Numbered from the stretch's first letter, positions 23,033 through 32,684 are shown. The stretch is DNA of 36,243 bases from JBGTSJ01 sp041940305 (GCA_041940305.1 JBGTSJ010000039.1:1-36243), one strand, 5' to 3'. A program made the numbers and translations. The notes: a model not told the origin generated them from the letters alone.

Positions 23033-24451
23033 GTGCAGGAAATGACACGCGAAACCGGGATCAATCGGCGGGACGTGATCTGCCAAATGTCATCATTCGC
23101 CGGCGCTGCGGCGCTGGGGAGCCTGCTCACATCAGAGGGGCGCGCCACCGAACCGGAGCCTGGCGGGCGCCGGCCGCCGGCGAAGCGGGTCATTTACCTG
23201 TTTCAGTCCGGGGCGCCGTCTCAACTGGACCTGTTCGACTACAAGCCGGGGCTGCGCGAGCGGCAGGCGACCGATCTGCCGGATTCGATCCGGCAGGGGC
23301 AGCGGTTGACGGGGATGACGGCGACGCAGGAGCGGTTTCCGATCGCAGCGTCGAAGTTCGCGTTTCAGCAGCATGGCGAGAGCGGTGCGTGGGTCAGCGA
23401 GTTGTTACCGCACACCGCGCGGATCGCCGACGAGCTGTGCTTCATCAAGTCGATGCACACCGAGGCGATCAATCACGACCCCGCCGTGACGTTCTTTCAG
23501 ACCGGCGCGCAGCTGGCCGGACGGCCCAGCATCGGGTCCTGGCTGTCGTACGGGCTGGGGAGTCTCAACGAGGACCTGCCGGCGTACGTGGCGATGATCT
23601 CCGGCACGGGGGACCAGCCGCTGTACGACCGACTGTGGGGGAGCGGGTTCCTGCCGTCGCGCTACCAGGGGATCAAGCTGCGGTCGGTGGGCGATCCGGT
23701 GCCGTTCCTCTCCAATCCGGACGGCGTCGATACCGACACGCGCCGCCGGATGCTGGATGACATCGCGGCCCTCAACCGCCGGCGGCTGGAAGTTACGGGA
23801 GACGATGAGATCGCCACGCGGATCTCGCAGTACGAGTTGGCGTTCCGGATGCAGACATCGGTCCCGGAACTGGTGGACATCTCGCAGGAGCCGCAGAGCA
23901 CGTTCGACCTGTACGGCGAGGACGCGCGGAAGCCGGGGACGTTTGCCTATCACTGCCTGCTCGCACGGCGGCTGGCCGAGCGCGGCGTGCGGTTTGTGCA
24001 ACTGTTCCATCGCGGCTGGGACCAGCACCGCAAGCTGCCGGCGGGGATCACGGAGCAGGCGAAGATCACCGACCAGGCCTCAGCCGCACTGGTGATGGAC
24101 CTCAAGCAGCGCGGCATGCTGGACGACACGCTCGTCGTGTGGGGCGGCGAGTTCGGCCGCACCGTCTACTGCCAGGGCGCCCTGACCGCCGACGACTACG
24201 GCCGCGACCACCACCCGCGCTGCTTCACCGTCTGGATGGCGGGGGGCGGCGTAAAACCGGGCCTCACGTACGGCGAAACGGACGACTACAGCTACAACAT
24301 CACGTCTGACCCCGTCCACGTGCACGACTTCCACGCCACGATCCTGCACCTGCTGGGGATCGACCACGAACGGCTGACGTTCCGGTTCCAGGGGCGGGAT
24401 TACCGGCTGACGGACGTGCATGGGAGGGTGGTGGAGACGCTGCTGGGTTAG
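23033..24451 (+). CDS. DUF1501 protein, Tat-exported, sulfatase-like fold
   Basis: The start is GTG 23033, with GGAG 8 bp upstream; the later ATG 23042 lacks a well-spaced site. A twin-arginine-like signal (INRRDVICQMSSFAGAAALG) leads into a 472-residue DUF1501 protein: AKRVIYLFQSGAPSQLDLFD, FIKSMHTEAINHDPAVTFFQ, RPSIGSWLSYGLGS, FVQLFHRGWDQHRKLP, TLVVWGGEFGRTVYCQG, GRDHHPRCFTVWMAGGGVKP and DFHATILHLLGIDHERLT. DUF1501 belongs to the alkaline phosphatase/sulfatase-like superfamily, and the Asp/His positions fit a metal site. The activity is not established. It is in the usual operon order, just behind PSCyt/PSD1, so the two should be co-expressed. Confidence 0.93.
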   Translation: MQEMTRETGINRRDVICQMSSFAGAAALGSLLTSEGRATEPEPGGRRPPAKRVIYLFQSGAPSQLDLFDYKPGLRERQATDLPDSIRQGQRLTGMTATQERFPIAASKFAFQQHGESGAWVSELLPHTARIADELCFIKSMHTEAINHDPAVTFFQTGAQLAGRPSIGSWLSYGLGSLNEDLPAYVAMISGTGDQPLYDRLWGSGFLPSRYQGIKLRSVGDPVPFLSNPDGVDTDTRRRMLDDIAALNRRRLEVTGDDEIATRISQYELAFRMQTSVPELVDISQEPQSTFDLYGEDARKPGTFAYHCLLARRLAERGVRFVQLFHRGWDQHRKLPAGITEQAKITDQASAALVMDLKQRGMLDDTLVVWGGEFGRTVYCQGALTADDYGRDHHPRCFTVWMAGGGVKPGLTYGETDDYSYNITSDPVHVHDFHATILHLLGIDHERLTFRFQGRDYRLTDVHGRVVETLLG

Positions 24452-24536
24452 GGAAGAGCAGCTTGTGCTCGGTGACGGTCTCGCCCAGTACTGTGGCTGC
24501 ACTGAAAGGCTGCTCACGTATACTTTGAGCCAGCAC

Positions 24537-25229
24537 TCAAGCTTCCAACAATAGGTACATGGACTGGCCATCTCGCACGGTTCGCGACAGGGCGGCCAGG
24601 TTGGTTATGGGCGCCAGAGCGTCTTCGGTCGTCCAGCCTTCATTAAGCTGCGTACCTGCAGCCGAGTGCGTGAATTCGGGAGTCGACATCGAAGCAGCCC
24701 ATCGCTCTGCGATCTCAGAGAGTGACCGATCATTCAGTGTCGCAAGTCTTGCAACGAACGCATCCGGTACCTCTAACAGTTCGCATGCCAGAGCCGGCGG
24801 TGCGAAAAGCGCGTTTCGAAACGTACAGGTCAGCATGAGTTCTGCTGCCAACGGGTCCAGTTCCGAGCCGGTTAGACCCTTCGTTGGCCAATGCGGGCAT
24901 TCTTGAAGGAACGGCGACGCTCTCTGTTTGAGAAAGTCACTGTAGTTGGAACTGATGCAGCGGACTGTCAATCTTGCCTTCGGCGGCCATCCGACAAGCC
25001 TCGCCAGCCACGCGAAGCGCGAACCAGGCCTGGTGATGTTCTGCGGACCCGGGGCGTCTGACTCCTCGCTCTCCCAGTCTGGTTCAAACGACTCGTAAAT
25101 CAGTGCCTCTCCGGTGAATGGATCACTGACTTCGCGTCGCACCGGAGTGGCGAGTGGAGACTTCCATCCAGAAAAGCCGTCCCCAAGGCGCTCAGGATCG
25201 CATACGAAGAATGTGGAATAAATCGCCAT
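24537..25229 (-). CDS. Hypothetical protein (230 aa)
   Basis: I choose ATG 25229 (MAIYSTFFVCDPERLGDGFS), which has GGAG 9 bp upstream; ATG 25256 is possible. There is no signal or membrane segment. The N-terminal motif FFVCDPERL...FSGWKSPLATPVRREVSDPF and the Glu/Asp-rich middle (FEPDWESEESDAP) are distinctive, but I cannot name the family. The C-terminal half is helical (AELMLTCTFRNALFAPPALA, SLSEIAERWAASM). It is the last of four minus-strand small genes (24537-26681) that look like an accessory set. Confidence 0.7.
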   Translation of the reverse strand: MAIYSTFFVCDPERLGDGFSGWKSPLATPVRREVSDPFTGEALIYESFEPDWESEESDAPGPQNITRPGSRFAWLARLVGWPPKARLTVRCISSNYSDFLKQRASPFLQECPHWPTKGLTGSELDPLAAELMLTCTFRNALFAPPALACELLEVPDAFVARLATLNDRSLSEIAERWAASMSTPEFTHSAAGTQLNEGWTTEDALAPITNLAALSRTVRDGQSMYLLLEA

Positions 25230-25285
25230 CAGTTTCGGCTCCAGCGTCGCGTGCATTCACCCCAGTTTGATTCGTTGTGCCGAAT

Positions 25286-25540
25286 CTAGCGCACACACGC
25301 GCGGAGAAGCGGAAACGCCAGCATAACAGTGCTCACGACGAAGCAGGCCTCTGCCGTGTGCGGCTTCCAGCGGTGCGGACGGAGATCGCACCCACGTCGC
25401 TGAGCCAAGTCGGCGTAATGGCCGAAGTTGATCGCGATCCACAATCCGGCAACGTAGAGCAACAACGCGGCGCCGATTCGTACGAACAGCGGATTTCGGA
25501 GCTTGGCGGTCAGTTGCATTGAATCGGTGACGTTGCCCAT
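25286..25540 (-). CDS. Small two-TM membrane protein
   Basis: The 84-residue product from ATG 25540 (MGNVTDSMQL) has two hydrophobic segments (about 20-36, IGAALLLYVAGLWIAI, and about 66-79, CFVVSTVMLAFPLL) joined by a basic loop (AQRRGCDLRPHRWKPH). A second ATG directly upstream (25543) is equally possible. GGA lies ~13 bp before it, a weak site. The function is unknown. It lies between two other small genes on the same strand. Confidence 0.5.
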   Translation of the reverse strand: MGNVTDSMQLTAKLRNPLFVRIGAALLLYVAGLWIAINFGHYADLAQRRGCDLRPHRWKPHTAEACFVVSTVMLAFPLLRACVR

Positions 25541-25622
25541 CACAACAAGTTCCAGAAGGCCGGACTGTAGGCCCTGCGCTCACATACCGTGGGGCGCTTA
25601 GCGCATTACTAGTGCTCCAGAT

Positions 25623-26021
25623 TCAGCGGGACTTCCGGAGTGAGTACCAGATTGGATACGCGCCGAATGCAATAGCGATGATAGCTTCCACGGCTGCAGA
25701 GGTGGCCAAGAGCGTCGCGTCGTCATTCTCATCGCCACGAAACGCCGCCCATGCGAGACTGAATGTGTAACACGCGACGGCCAATCCGACGATCAGGACA
25801 ATTGAGCCGAACAGCACCCCGTTGGTGCGCTGCCAGCGTCGATACTCCGGAAAGTCCGGTTTCGGCGTCGACAGCGACACATTCGCTTTGCTGAAAAGAA
25901 TCATCAGCTGAGCCAGCCGCACGACAGCAAGGCACACCATCAGCGGGATGCCTACGATGAAGGCATACACGAGAGTCCTGATCTGCGGGTCCAAGTCCTG
26001 CATCGCCGGGTTTGATTGCAT
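25623..26021 (-). CDS. Small membrane protein (about 132 aa)
   Basis: Start options are ATG 26021 (MQSNPAMQDL, with GGAGG directly before it) or ATG 26003. Three hydrophobic segments are visible: LVYAFIVGIPLMVCLAVVRL, GVLFGSIVLIVGLAVACYTF and AAVEAIIAIAFGAYPIWY. The loops are Lys/Arg- and Asp-containing, and the C-terminus ends SLRKSR, which places it in the cytoplasm. The family is not recognised. It lies 39 bp downstream of the SMI1/KNR4 gene, so co-transcription is possible. Confidence 0.6.
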   Translation of the reverse strand: MQSNPAMQDLDPQIRTLVYAFIVGIPLMVCLAVVRLAQLMILFSKANVSLSTPKPDFPEYRRWQRTNGVLFGSIVLIVGLAVACYTFSLAWAAFRGDENDDATLLATSAAVEAIIAIAFGAYPIWYSLRKSR

Positions 26022-26060
26022 CCTCCGGGTTTGACATCGCAAGCTCTGGGCGCAGGCGAA

Positions 26061-26681
26061 TCATTCTGCCGATGGACGGGGCCTTGAGAACGTCTCTTCC
26101 TTGCCGCCTGAGACGGCCCATCCAACGCCCTTGCTCCCGGGGAAGTGCTTCGGCAGCAGTTGACAGATCGTCCTCCCAGAAATGATTGCGGTAACAAACT
26201 CAACCAAGCCGCATTCGAACTGTTCATACTCTCCCGTTCCCGACCGCAGCGCAACCACAGGCCAGTTATCCACCAGCTCGCCATGCACGCGCCAGCAGAG
26301 GTCGACCTCATTCGTCGTCGTGCCCCAGGGAAGCAGCCCGTGGGGTTCGCAGAAGAGAGGTAAGGGAACCCGTTTCGGCCGAGATTCCTTGATCACCCGC
26401 AACTCTTGGAGGCGTTCCGGAGAGGCGTATCTCAGAGCCGTGCTGCCGGTCCCCCCGATACGGTACACATTCCCGAAGACAACGAGATTGGCGGACATCT
26501 TATGGCTGACGGAGAAGAAAAATCCCTCGCCATAGGTGCGATGGAATTGAATGTAGTCTTCGGGAAGCCGAGTTCCGAAGACGTCGGATACCTCGATCAG
26601 CTTCTCGTGCGAATCAATGGTGATCGCAGGCGAAGTGGGGGGCGGAATGATTGATGCGAGCTCTTGGACGGCTTTAATCAT
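26061..26681 (-). CDS. SMI1/KNR4 (SUKH) family protein
   Basis: I use ATG 26681 (MIKAVQELASIIPPP), as the frame's earlier GTG at 26699 has no ribosome site. The product of ~206 residues shows the SUKH fold: helix and strand LIEVSDVFGTRLPEDYIQFH, with the typical LPxDYxxF motif, then YGEGFF, LLPWGTTTNEVDLCWRVHGE and VVALRSGTGEYEQFECGLVE with the C-terminal helix FVTAIISGRT. SUKH proteins in bacteria often act as immunity proteins against contact-dependent or polymorphic toxins, but many stand alone. No toxin is seen beside it. The role is therefore open. Confidence 0.75.
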   Translation of the reverse strand: MIKAVQELASIIPPPTSPAITIDSHEKLIEVSDVFGTRLPEDYIQFHRTYGEGFFFSVSHKMSANLVVFGNVYRIGGTGSTALRYASPERLQELRVIKESRPKRVPLPLFCEPHGLLPWGTTTNEVDLCWRVHGELVDNWPVVALRSGTGEYEQFECGLVEFVTAIISGRTICQLLPKHFPGSKGVGWAVSGGKEETFSRPRPSAE

Positions 26682-26850
26682 TCGATTCGACCGAAGCACG
26701 ACTCAGGGCACATGCATTCTACCGTCGTGTGTATTGCTCCCACAGCTGTACTGCGAACGCCTGGTCTATTGCCTCAATCCGTGAGCACATTCGGGTGTTG
26801 AAACAGGGATGATGGTCTCGCTCTCAGCTTTCACGAGTCGAGGCGCACTC

Positions 26851-27924
26851 TCACTCATCCTCTTTATCCTTGCGGACAAGCTTCCACACATCCGGTTGCA
26901 TGTTGTTGCCGGCGACCATCCACAGGGCGTTGTCGTAAACGAAGACGCTGGCGGCGTGGCGGGGGCGCCAGGGGGTGTTGGGGAGTTCGGTCCAGTTGAC
27001 GCCGTCGGCGGAGTGCCAGACGTCGTTGCGATTGCCCCCCTCGACGTTGTAGCCCTCCATTACCCACAGGCGGTCGTCGAAGACGGCGACCTCGTGGTAC
27101 TGGCGCGGGAACCAGGGGGCGGCGTCGGTGTGCTGCTCCCAGTGGACGCCGTCGGCCGAACTCCAGACGTCGTTGTGGAACAGCCGCGTCGGCGTGGTGG
27201 GGGTGTCGTACGTGCCGCCGCCGAGAATCCAGATGCGGCCCTGGAACACGGCGCTGCCGCCGATCATGCCGCGGGGGGACCAGCAGGGCTCGGCCGGCTT
27301 GATCTGCTCCCACTCGACGCCGTCGGTGGTGGTCCAGAGGTCGCGATAGAACTGCTCATCGGCTCCGGCGAAGGCGGGCATCGTCTGGCCGCCGATGACC
27401 CAGATGCGGTCGTCGTGCGTCACCGTGTAGTGCAGGGCGCGCGGCCCCCACGGCACCGGCCGGTCTTTGTTGACGAAGGTCCAGGCTTTTCCGTCGGTCG
27501 AGTTCCAGACGTCGTTCTGATAGTGCCCCTGGTTACAGTCGCCGCCGATGATCCACATTTTGTCGTCGTAGACGACGTAGCCGGCGGTGTGGCGGCCTTC
27601 CCAGTCGGAGGCGGGGTCGAACGAGCGATCGAGGTAAGTGTTGGGCTTGATCAGCTCCCAGTCGCTGCCGTCGGTGGAACTCCAGACCTCGTTGTTGCAG
27701 ATGAGGGGAAAGTGCTGCTTGTCGCCCGGGTTCCAGCCGCCGAGCAGCCACATGCGGCCGTCGTAGGTGAGGGCTCCGGCGCCGTCGCGTGCGGCGAAGG
27801 GGGCGGTGGTGGTGATCTCGACCCACTCGTAGGCGGGTTCGTCGGCGGGGGCGACGTTTGCGGCGAGGCAAAAGGCGGTGAGAGGGACGAGGAGGCAGAG
27901 GAACGGAGTTCGATGGTGGATCAT
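26851..27924 (-). CDS. Secreted Kelch-type β-propeller protein
   Basis: The frame is open from 28095, but ATG 27924 (MIHHRTPFLCLLVPLTAFCL) gives a clear Sec signal peptide ending near ANVAPADE. The ~357-residue mature chain is made of at least six related blades, each with a WSS/N-TDG-DWE element (EVWSSTDGSDWELIKP, DVWNSTDGKAWTFVNK, LWTTTDGVEWEQIKP, DVWSSADGVHWEQHTD, DVWHSADGVNWTELPN) and a following strand such as DRIWVIGG. That fits a Kelch/galactose oxidase-like propeller. There is no copper-site signature, so it is probably a binding or scaffold protein. It is divergent from the cytochrome-ThuA gene, 373 bp away. Confidence 0.85.
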   Translation of the reverse strand: MIHHRTPFLCLLVPLTAFCLAANVAPADEPAYEWVEITTTAPFAARDGAGALTYDGRMWLLGGWNPGDKQHFPLICNNEVWSSTDGSDWELIKPNTYLDRSFDPASDWEGRHTAGYVVYDDKMWIIGGDCNQGHYQNDVWNSTDGKAWTFVNKDRPVPWGPRALHYTVTHDDRIWVIGGQTMPAFAGADEQFYRDLWTTTDGVEWEQIKPAEPCWSPRGMIGGSAVFQGRIWILGGGTYDTPTTPTRLFHNDVWSSADGVHWEQHTDAAPWFPRQYHEVAVFDDRLWVMEGYNVEGGNRNDVWHSADGVNWTELPNTPWRPRHAASVFVYDNALWMVAGNNMQPDVWKLVRKDKEDE

Positions 27925-28297
27925 GTGGAGTTTCGTTCCGGAGTACGGTGTCAGGGTCAATCGTGGATGATGTGATGAGTCCCAGGCCAAAGCAAGCATT
28001 GTGAAAGCCGCCACTGTGTTGAATAACCCGAAGGGGTGACTGAATACTAACGTATTGGTGCATCTGCGATCACGCGAAAGCCACCGATGCGTCATCGCGA
28101 ATGACCGTCTGGCGACGTCGCCATTCGGCCCACAACAAGATCGCCTCGACGAAGATATCCGATGCCGTCCTGTCCACAGCGTCCGCCCTCATTCGATTGG
28201 CATTGAGGGCTGGACTTTTGAGCAACGAGTTCGGAGAGTGACTCTGCTCCACTCGGCGCGCCCCACAATCAATCTCACTCCAGAATTGTCACTGGTC
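27925..28297. other. Divergent intergenic region
   Basis: This 373-bp stretch lies between two divergently oriented exported-protein genes and should hold both promoters. A short inverted repeat AATAC-TAAC-GTATT (28043-28056) is the only structure seen. The minus-strand frame at 28070-28252 does not look like a complete protein. Confidence 0.4.
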
Positions 28298-31200
28298 ATG
28301 TCCACGACTGGGCGGAACGGATTGCGGGCGCAGCAATGTCGAGTTCAGGTCGCAACAGGACTTTCGTTTTGCCTGTTGATTGCGATCGCGACCGCCGTTG
28401 AGGCGGCCGATGATGCGGGGCTGCCCGTGACGGAAGGGCTTGAACTGCGGTTTGCTGCTGCAGGGGCAGATGTAGTTGAGGTGCCATCTGCCGGCGAGGA
28501 GGTCCCGGTGGCGACATGGCCCGATGCGACCGGACAACATGGCTCCGCCGCGCAAACGGTGAAGGACGCACAACCGAAGCTGATTCGAGTTGGGAGTTTT
28601 CCCGTCGTCCGCTTTGACGGCAGCGACGATCACCTGCGACTGACGGGCATCGATCGCCCGCTCGCAGGGCTCACGCTGTTCGTCGTCGCCGCGGCGCGCG
28701 AAAACCCGGGCGGCTTCCGCGCGTTCCTGGCCGCCAACGAAACCGATCACCGCGACTTCCAGAGCGGCTTCACCGTCGACATGGGGCCGTTCTTCACCAC
28801 GACGTTCAATCAGCTCAACATCGAAGGACGCGGCTTCACGGGGGCGCAGAGCCTGGCGGAGGCCGCCAGCCCGCTCGGATCGCTGCACGTCCTGGAGATC
28901 GTCATCGATCCGGCCGCAAACATCGTTCGCCTCTCCATCGACGGGCAGCCGCAAAAGACTCGCCCGTACGACGGCTCCGTCCTGCAGATGGATGAACTGA
29001 CGATCGGCGCCCGCTACTACAATCTCGGTCCGGGTCCGCAGCAGGTCACCGGCTTCGCCGCCGCCGACATCGCCGAAATCGCGTTCTACTCACGCGTCTT
29101 GACCGACGACGAACGCACCCGCGTAGGAGAGCACCTGCTGGCGAAGTACGAGGACCTTGCCCAAGATCTCCCCACGACCCTCCTCGCCGAGAACGGTATC
29201 CCCCTAGAGAGCATCCACGATCCACCGCCGGTGCAGTTCTTCGTGCCGGAGTTCGAGGTCCGCGAACTGCCGCTCGAACTGCCGAATATCAACAACGTGC
29301 GGTACCGGCCCGACGGAACGCTGATGGCCGTCGCCTACGACGGCGACGTCTACGTGCTCGAAGATACGAACGACGACGGCCTGGAAGACTCAGCGCGGTT
29401 GTTCTGGGACAACGAGGGACGCGTCCGTTCGCCGATCGGCATCGCACTGACGCCCCCCGACTATGACCGCGGCGACGGCGTCTTTCTCGCGACAAAGATG
29501 GAATGCCTGCTCCTGGCGGATACCGACGGCGACAGCACGGCCGATACCGAGACAACCGTGGCCACCGGCTGGGCCGAAAGCTTCCACAACGTCGATGCCC
29601 TCGGTGTGGCCGTCGATCCGCAGGACCACAGCATCTACTTCGGGCTGGGGACGGCCAACTTCGCCGATCCGCTGTTGCGCGACGACCAGGGACGCCCCGC
29701 CTACCGGCTGGACGGGGAACGGGGGACCATTCTCAAGGTCGCCCCCGACTTTCAAAGCCGCGAAGTGTTCTGCACCGGAATTCGATTCCCGGTGGCTCTC
29801 GAGTTCAACGCGGCGGGAGATCTGTTCTGCACCGACCAGGAGGGTGCGACGTGGGTCCCCAACGGCAACCCCTTCGACGAACTCCTGCACCTGCAGGCGG
29901 GCCGGCACTACGGGTTCCCGGCACGGCACCCGGAGTTCCTGCCGGGCGTCATCGATGAACCGAGCGTCTACGACTACACGCCGCAGCATCAGTCCACGTG
30001 CGGGTTGTTCTTCAACGAGCCGGTCAACGGCGGACCTGCCTTTGGCCCCGAGTTCTGGGCCGGCGATGCACTGGTGTGCGGCTACTCCCGCGGCAAGCTG
30101 TACCGGACGAAACTGGTCAAGACGCCGCTGGGCTACGTGGCCGACAACCGGCTGATCGCCTGTCTCAACATGCTCACCGTCGATGCATGCGTCTCTCCGG
30201 CCGGAGACCTGGTCATCGCGGTCCACAGCGGCGGTCCGGACTGGGGGAGCGGTCCCAGCGGCAGCGGCAAACTTTATCGCGTCCGCTACATCGATCAGGC
30301 AGCGGCCCAGCCGGTGGCTGCCTGGGCATCGGGAACGAACGAGGTCCGCATCGCGTTCGATCGTCCGCTGGAAATCGAACAGTTGCAGGGACTGGCCGCC
30401 GGGACCAGGATCACGTTTGGCGAGGCGGTGCGCGCGGGTGATGAGTTCGAGTCGCTGCGGCCCGGCTACGAGATCGTCGCCCGGCAGATGACCATGCCGC
30501 GCCGGGAACTGCGCGTCCACTCGGCCCAGGTGACCCCCGATCACCGCACGCTGATCCTGGCGACGGATGCGCAGACGGAACTGGTGCACTACGCAGTTCA
30601 ACTGCCGGGATTGGGGAGGCCGCCGCTCGACGATGCGGAGTCGCCCGACCCCGATCGGCCGCTGCCGCAGCACCCGCGGATCGACCTGGATTACTCGCTG
30701 CAGGGAGTCTCCGCACATTGGGAGTCGCAGGACGCGACGTGGACCGATTGGCTCCCGCACGTCGATCTCGCCATCACTCGCGACCTGCTGCGCGATAGCG
30801 CCCCGCATGTGGAACTGTCCCGGCTGTTGCAGCAGCCCGGACGGCTCCTACTGCGGACGCAATTCGACCTTGCCAACTTGCTCCAGCCAGCCGTGCAGCC
30901 CGGGTCCAAGCTCGATTACGAACTGCCGCCGGAAACCGTCACGCTGCAATTCGCCGGCTCCTCGCCGTTCACCGTCCGCACGGCTGCCGGCGAATCGGCG
31001 GCAGTGCGGGAAAATGACGGGTGGGTGGTCGCCCTCGTGCACGGCCCCGCTGCGGACTCCCTGTTGCCGGTCGAGATCGAGATCGACGCCGCTTCCGGAA
31101 CCCCAAAATTGACCGCCGCATGGTTCACCGCGGAGGACGCGCGGCTGCGGCCGTTTCCGCTGTCGCGGATGCTGCTGCCGTGGGCGGCCCCCCGCTCCAC

Positions 31201-32452
31201 GCAGCCGCTGCCCGATCTGGCCGAGCGCCACATCCCCGAACTGGAAGGGGGCAGCTGGGTTCGCGGCCGCAGCGTGTTCTTCAGCGAAGAGGCGGCCTGC
31301 TTCAAGTGTCACGCAGTCAGCGGGCAGGGGGGAATTATCGGCCCCGACTTGTCCAACCTGATCCATCGCGACTACGCCTCGGTGCATCGCGATATTTCCG
31401 AGCCGAGCTACGCGGTCAATCCCGATTACATCACCCATTCGGTCCTGCTGCACGACGGCCGCGTGCTGAACGGAACGCTCCGGAACCAGGGGGACCAGCT
31501 GCTCGTGAGCGACACGCAGGCCAAGGTCACGGCCGTCCCCCGCAGCGACATCGAAGAACTGAAGCCCGCATCGAAGTCGATCATGCCCGACGATGTGATC
31601 AAGCGGCTCTCTCTGGACAGGCTGAAGGACCTGCTCACGTTTCTGCTGATGCCCGCGCCGCACATGCCGCTGGACGGACCGCAGGCAGCGCCGGTCCCGC
31701 GCAGCCCCGCTGAGGTGACAGCCGTGCTCGCGGGAGCGCCCGAGCCGCCCGAAACCACGCGGCCGATCCGCGTCGTGCTCGTCGCCGGCCCAAAGGACCA
31801 CGGGCCGGGCGAGCATGACTATCCCGCCTGGCAGGAGGTGTGGGCGCAGCTGCTCTCCGTCGCCGGGCGAACCAGCGTCGGCACGGCGTGGGAGTGGCCC
31901 ACAGCTGACGATCTGGCCACGGCCGACGTCCTCGTCTTCTATCAGCACGGAACGTGGACCCCCGAGCGGGCACGGGACATTGACGCGTTTCTCGCGCGCG
32001 GCGGTGGGCTGGTCTATATCCACTATGCGGTCGATGGCGGCCAGGACGCGCCGGGCTTCGCTCAACGGATCGGCCTGGCCTGGCAGGGGGGCCGCTCCAA
32101 GTTCCGGCACGGCCCGCTCGAGTTAGGGTTCGAATCCGGCGCCCACCATCCCATCGCCCGCAACTTCGACCAGGTGCAGTTCGTCGACGAGAGTTACTGG
32201 AACCTGGTCCGGGCGAAGAAGAACGCCCAAGTCCTCGCCACCGGCGTGGAAGACGGCGAACCGCAACCGCTGTTCTGGACGCTCGAACCGTCCCGCGGTC
32301 GGGTGTTCGTCTCGATACCCGGACACTTCTCCTGGACGTTTGACGACCCGCTGTACCGGGTGCTGCTGCTCCGCGGCATCGCCTGGACGGCCCGGGAGCC
32401 GGTCGACCGCTTCAACGAACTGGTGACGATCGGAGCGCGGGTCTCCCGATGA
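28298..32452 (+). CDS. LamG / β-propeller / PVC cytochrome c / ThuA fusion protein
   Basis: The ATG at 28298 (MSTTGRNGLRAQQCRVQVAT, followed by the hydrophobic segment LSFCLLIAIATAVEA) gives 1,384 residues. In order: a LamG/concanavalin-like domain (about 48-285); a PQQ-dehydrogenase/NHL-like β-propeller of the planctomycete type (about 317-665: NINNVRYRPDGTLMAVAYDG, RSPIGIALTP, GRHYGFPARHPEF); a long Ig-like linker (666-960); a PVC-type cytochrome c with CFKCH (Cys1001, Cys1004, His1005) and GIIGPDLSNLIHRDY; and a C-terminal ThuA/glutamine amidotransferase-like domain (about 1155-1375: RVVLVAGPKDHGPGEHDYPA, DVLVFYQHGTWTPERAR, HPIARNF, PGHFSWTFDDPLYRVLLLRG). The start is set by the signal peptide; no Shine-Dalgarno is seen. 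It is probably periplasmic or outer-surface, handling sugar-derived electrons. The ThuA part is usually a separate domain or protein, so the fusion is long. Confidence 0.9.
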   Translation: MSTTGRNGLRAQQCRVQVATGLSFCLLIAIATAVEAADDAGLPVTEGLELRFAAAGADVVEVPSAGEEVPVATWPDATGQHGSAAQTVKDAQPKLIRVGSFPVVRFDGSDDHLRLTGIDRPLAGLTLFVVAAARENPGGFRAFLAANETDHRDFQSGFTVDMGPFFTTTFNQLNIEGRGFTGAQSLAEAASPLGSLHVLEIVIDPAANIVRLSIDGQPQKTRPYDGSVLQMDELTIGARYYNLGPGPQQVTGFAAADIAEIAFYSRVLTDDERTRVGEHLLAKYEDLAQDLPTTLLAENGIPLESIHDPPPVQFFVPEFEVRELPLELPNINNVRYRPDGTLMAVAYDGDVYVLEDTNDDGLEDSARLFWDNEGRVRSPIGIALTPPDYDRGDGVFLATKMECLLLADTDGDSTADTETTVATGWAESFHNVDALGVAVDPQDHSIYFGLGTANFADPLLRDDQGRPAYRLDGERGTILKVAPDFQSREVFCTGIRFPVALEFNAAGDLFCTDQEGATWVPNGNPFDELLHLQAGRHYGFPARHPEFLPGVIDEPSVYDYTPQHQSTCGLFFNEPVNGGPAFGPEFWAGDALVCGYSRGKLYRTKLVKTPLGYVADNRLIACLNMLTVDACVSPAGDLVIAVHSGGPDWGSGPSGSGKLYRVRYIDQAAAQPVAAWASGTNEVRIAFDRPLEIEQLQGLAAGTRITFGEAVRAGDEFESLRPGYEIVARQMTMPRRELRVHSAQVTPDHRTLILATDAQTELVHYAVQLPGLGRPPLDDAESPDPDRPLPQHPRIDLDYSLQGVSAHWESQDATWTDWLPHVDLAITRDLLRDSAPHVELSRLLQQPGRLLLRTQFDLANLLQPAVQPGSKLDYELPPETVTLQFAGSSPFTVRTAAGESAAVRENDGWVVALVHGPAADSLLPVEIEIDAASGTPKLTAAWFTAEDARLRPFPLSRMLLPWAAPRSTQPLPDLAERHIPELEGGSWVRGRSVFFSEEAACFKCHAVSGQGGIIGPDLSNLIHRDYASVHRDISEPSYAVNPDYITHSVLLHDGRVLNGTLRNQGDQLLVSDTQAKVTAVPRSDIEELKPASKSIMPDDVIKRLSLDRLKDLLTFLLMPAPHMPLDGPQAAPVPRSPAEVTAVLAGAPEPPETTRPIRVVLVAGPKDHGPGEHDYPAWQEVWAQLLSVAGRTSVGTAWEWPTADDLATADVLVFYQHGTWTPERARDIDAFLARGGGLVYIHYAVDGGQDAPGFAQRIGLAWQGGRSKFRHGPLELGFESGAHHPIARNFDQVQFVDESYWNLVRAKKNAQVLATGVEDGEPQPLFWTLEPSRGRVFVSIPGHFSWTFDDPLYRVLLLRGIAWTAREPVDRFNELVTIGARVSR

Positions 32453-32684
32453 GCTGCGGAGTCGGCCTCGCATATCGCCGTGGCACAGATCCCGATTGGG
32501 TCCTTGCACTCCCGCCTCACTCGGGTCAAACTTTGCCACTCTTGCATCGCACTCTTGCGTTACCCTTGAGGGGGTTTTTCCTGGAGCGAGGGCCGCTCGT
32601 TTTCCGAGGATCGACGGACCGGCCCGATCCTTCTCGGGTCCACGGCCAGAGGCGTTGGGTCCAATTGAGACCAAGAGGATTCGC

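Noticed and set aside
23033..24451. Classical sulfatase with Cys/Ser formylglycine motif
   Set aside because: No C/SxPxR motif is present; the pattern is DUF1501.
26809..27975. 388-residue plus-strand frame opposite the Kelch gene
   Set aside because: Antisense shadow with repetitive DAVGG-VPDVV pattern mirroring the Kelch blades.
28070..28252. 60-residue minus frame in the 27925-28297 intergenic region (FVEAILLWAEWRRRQ)
   Set aside because: Looks somewhat protein-like, but has no ribosome site and no recognised family; too short to call.
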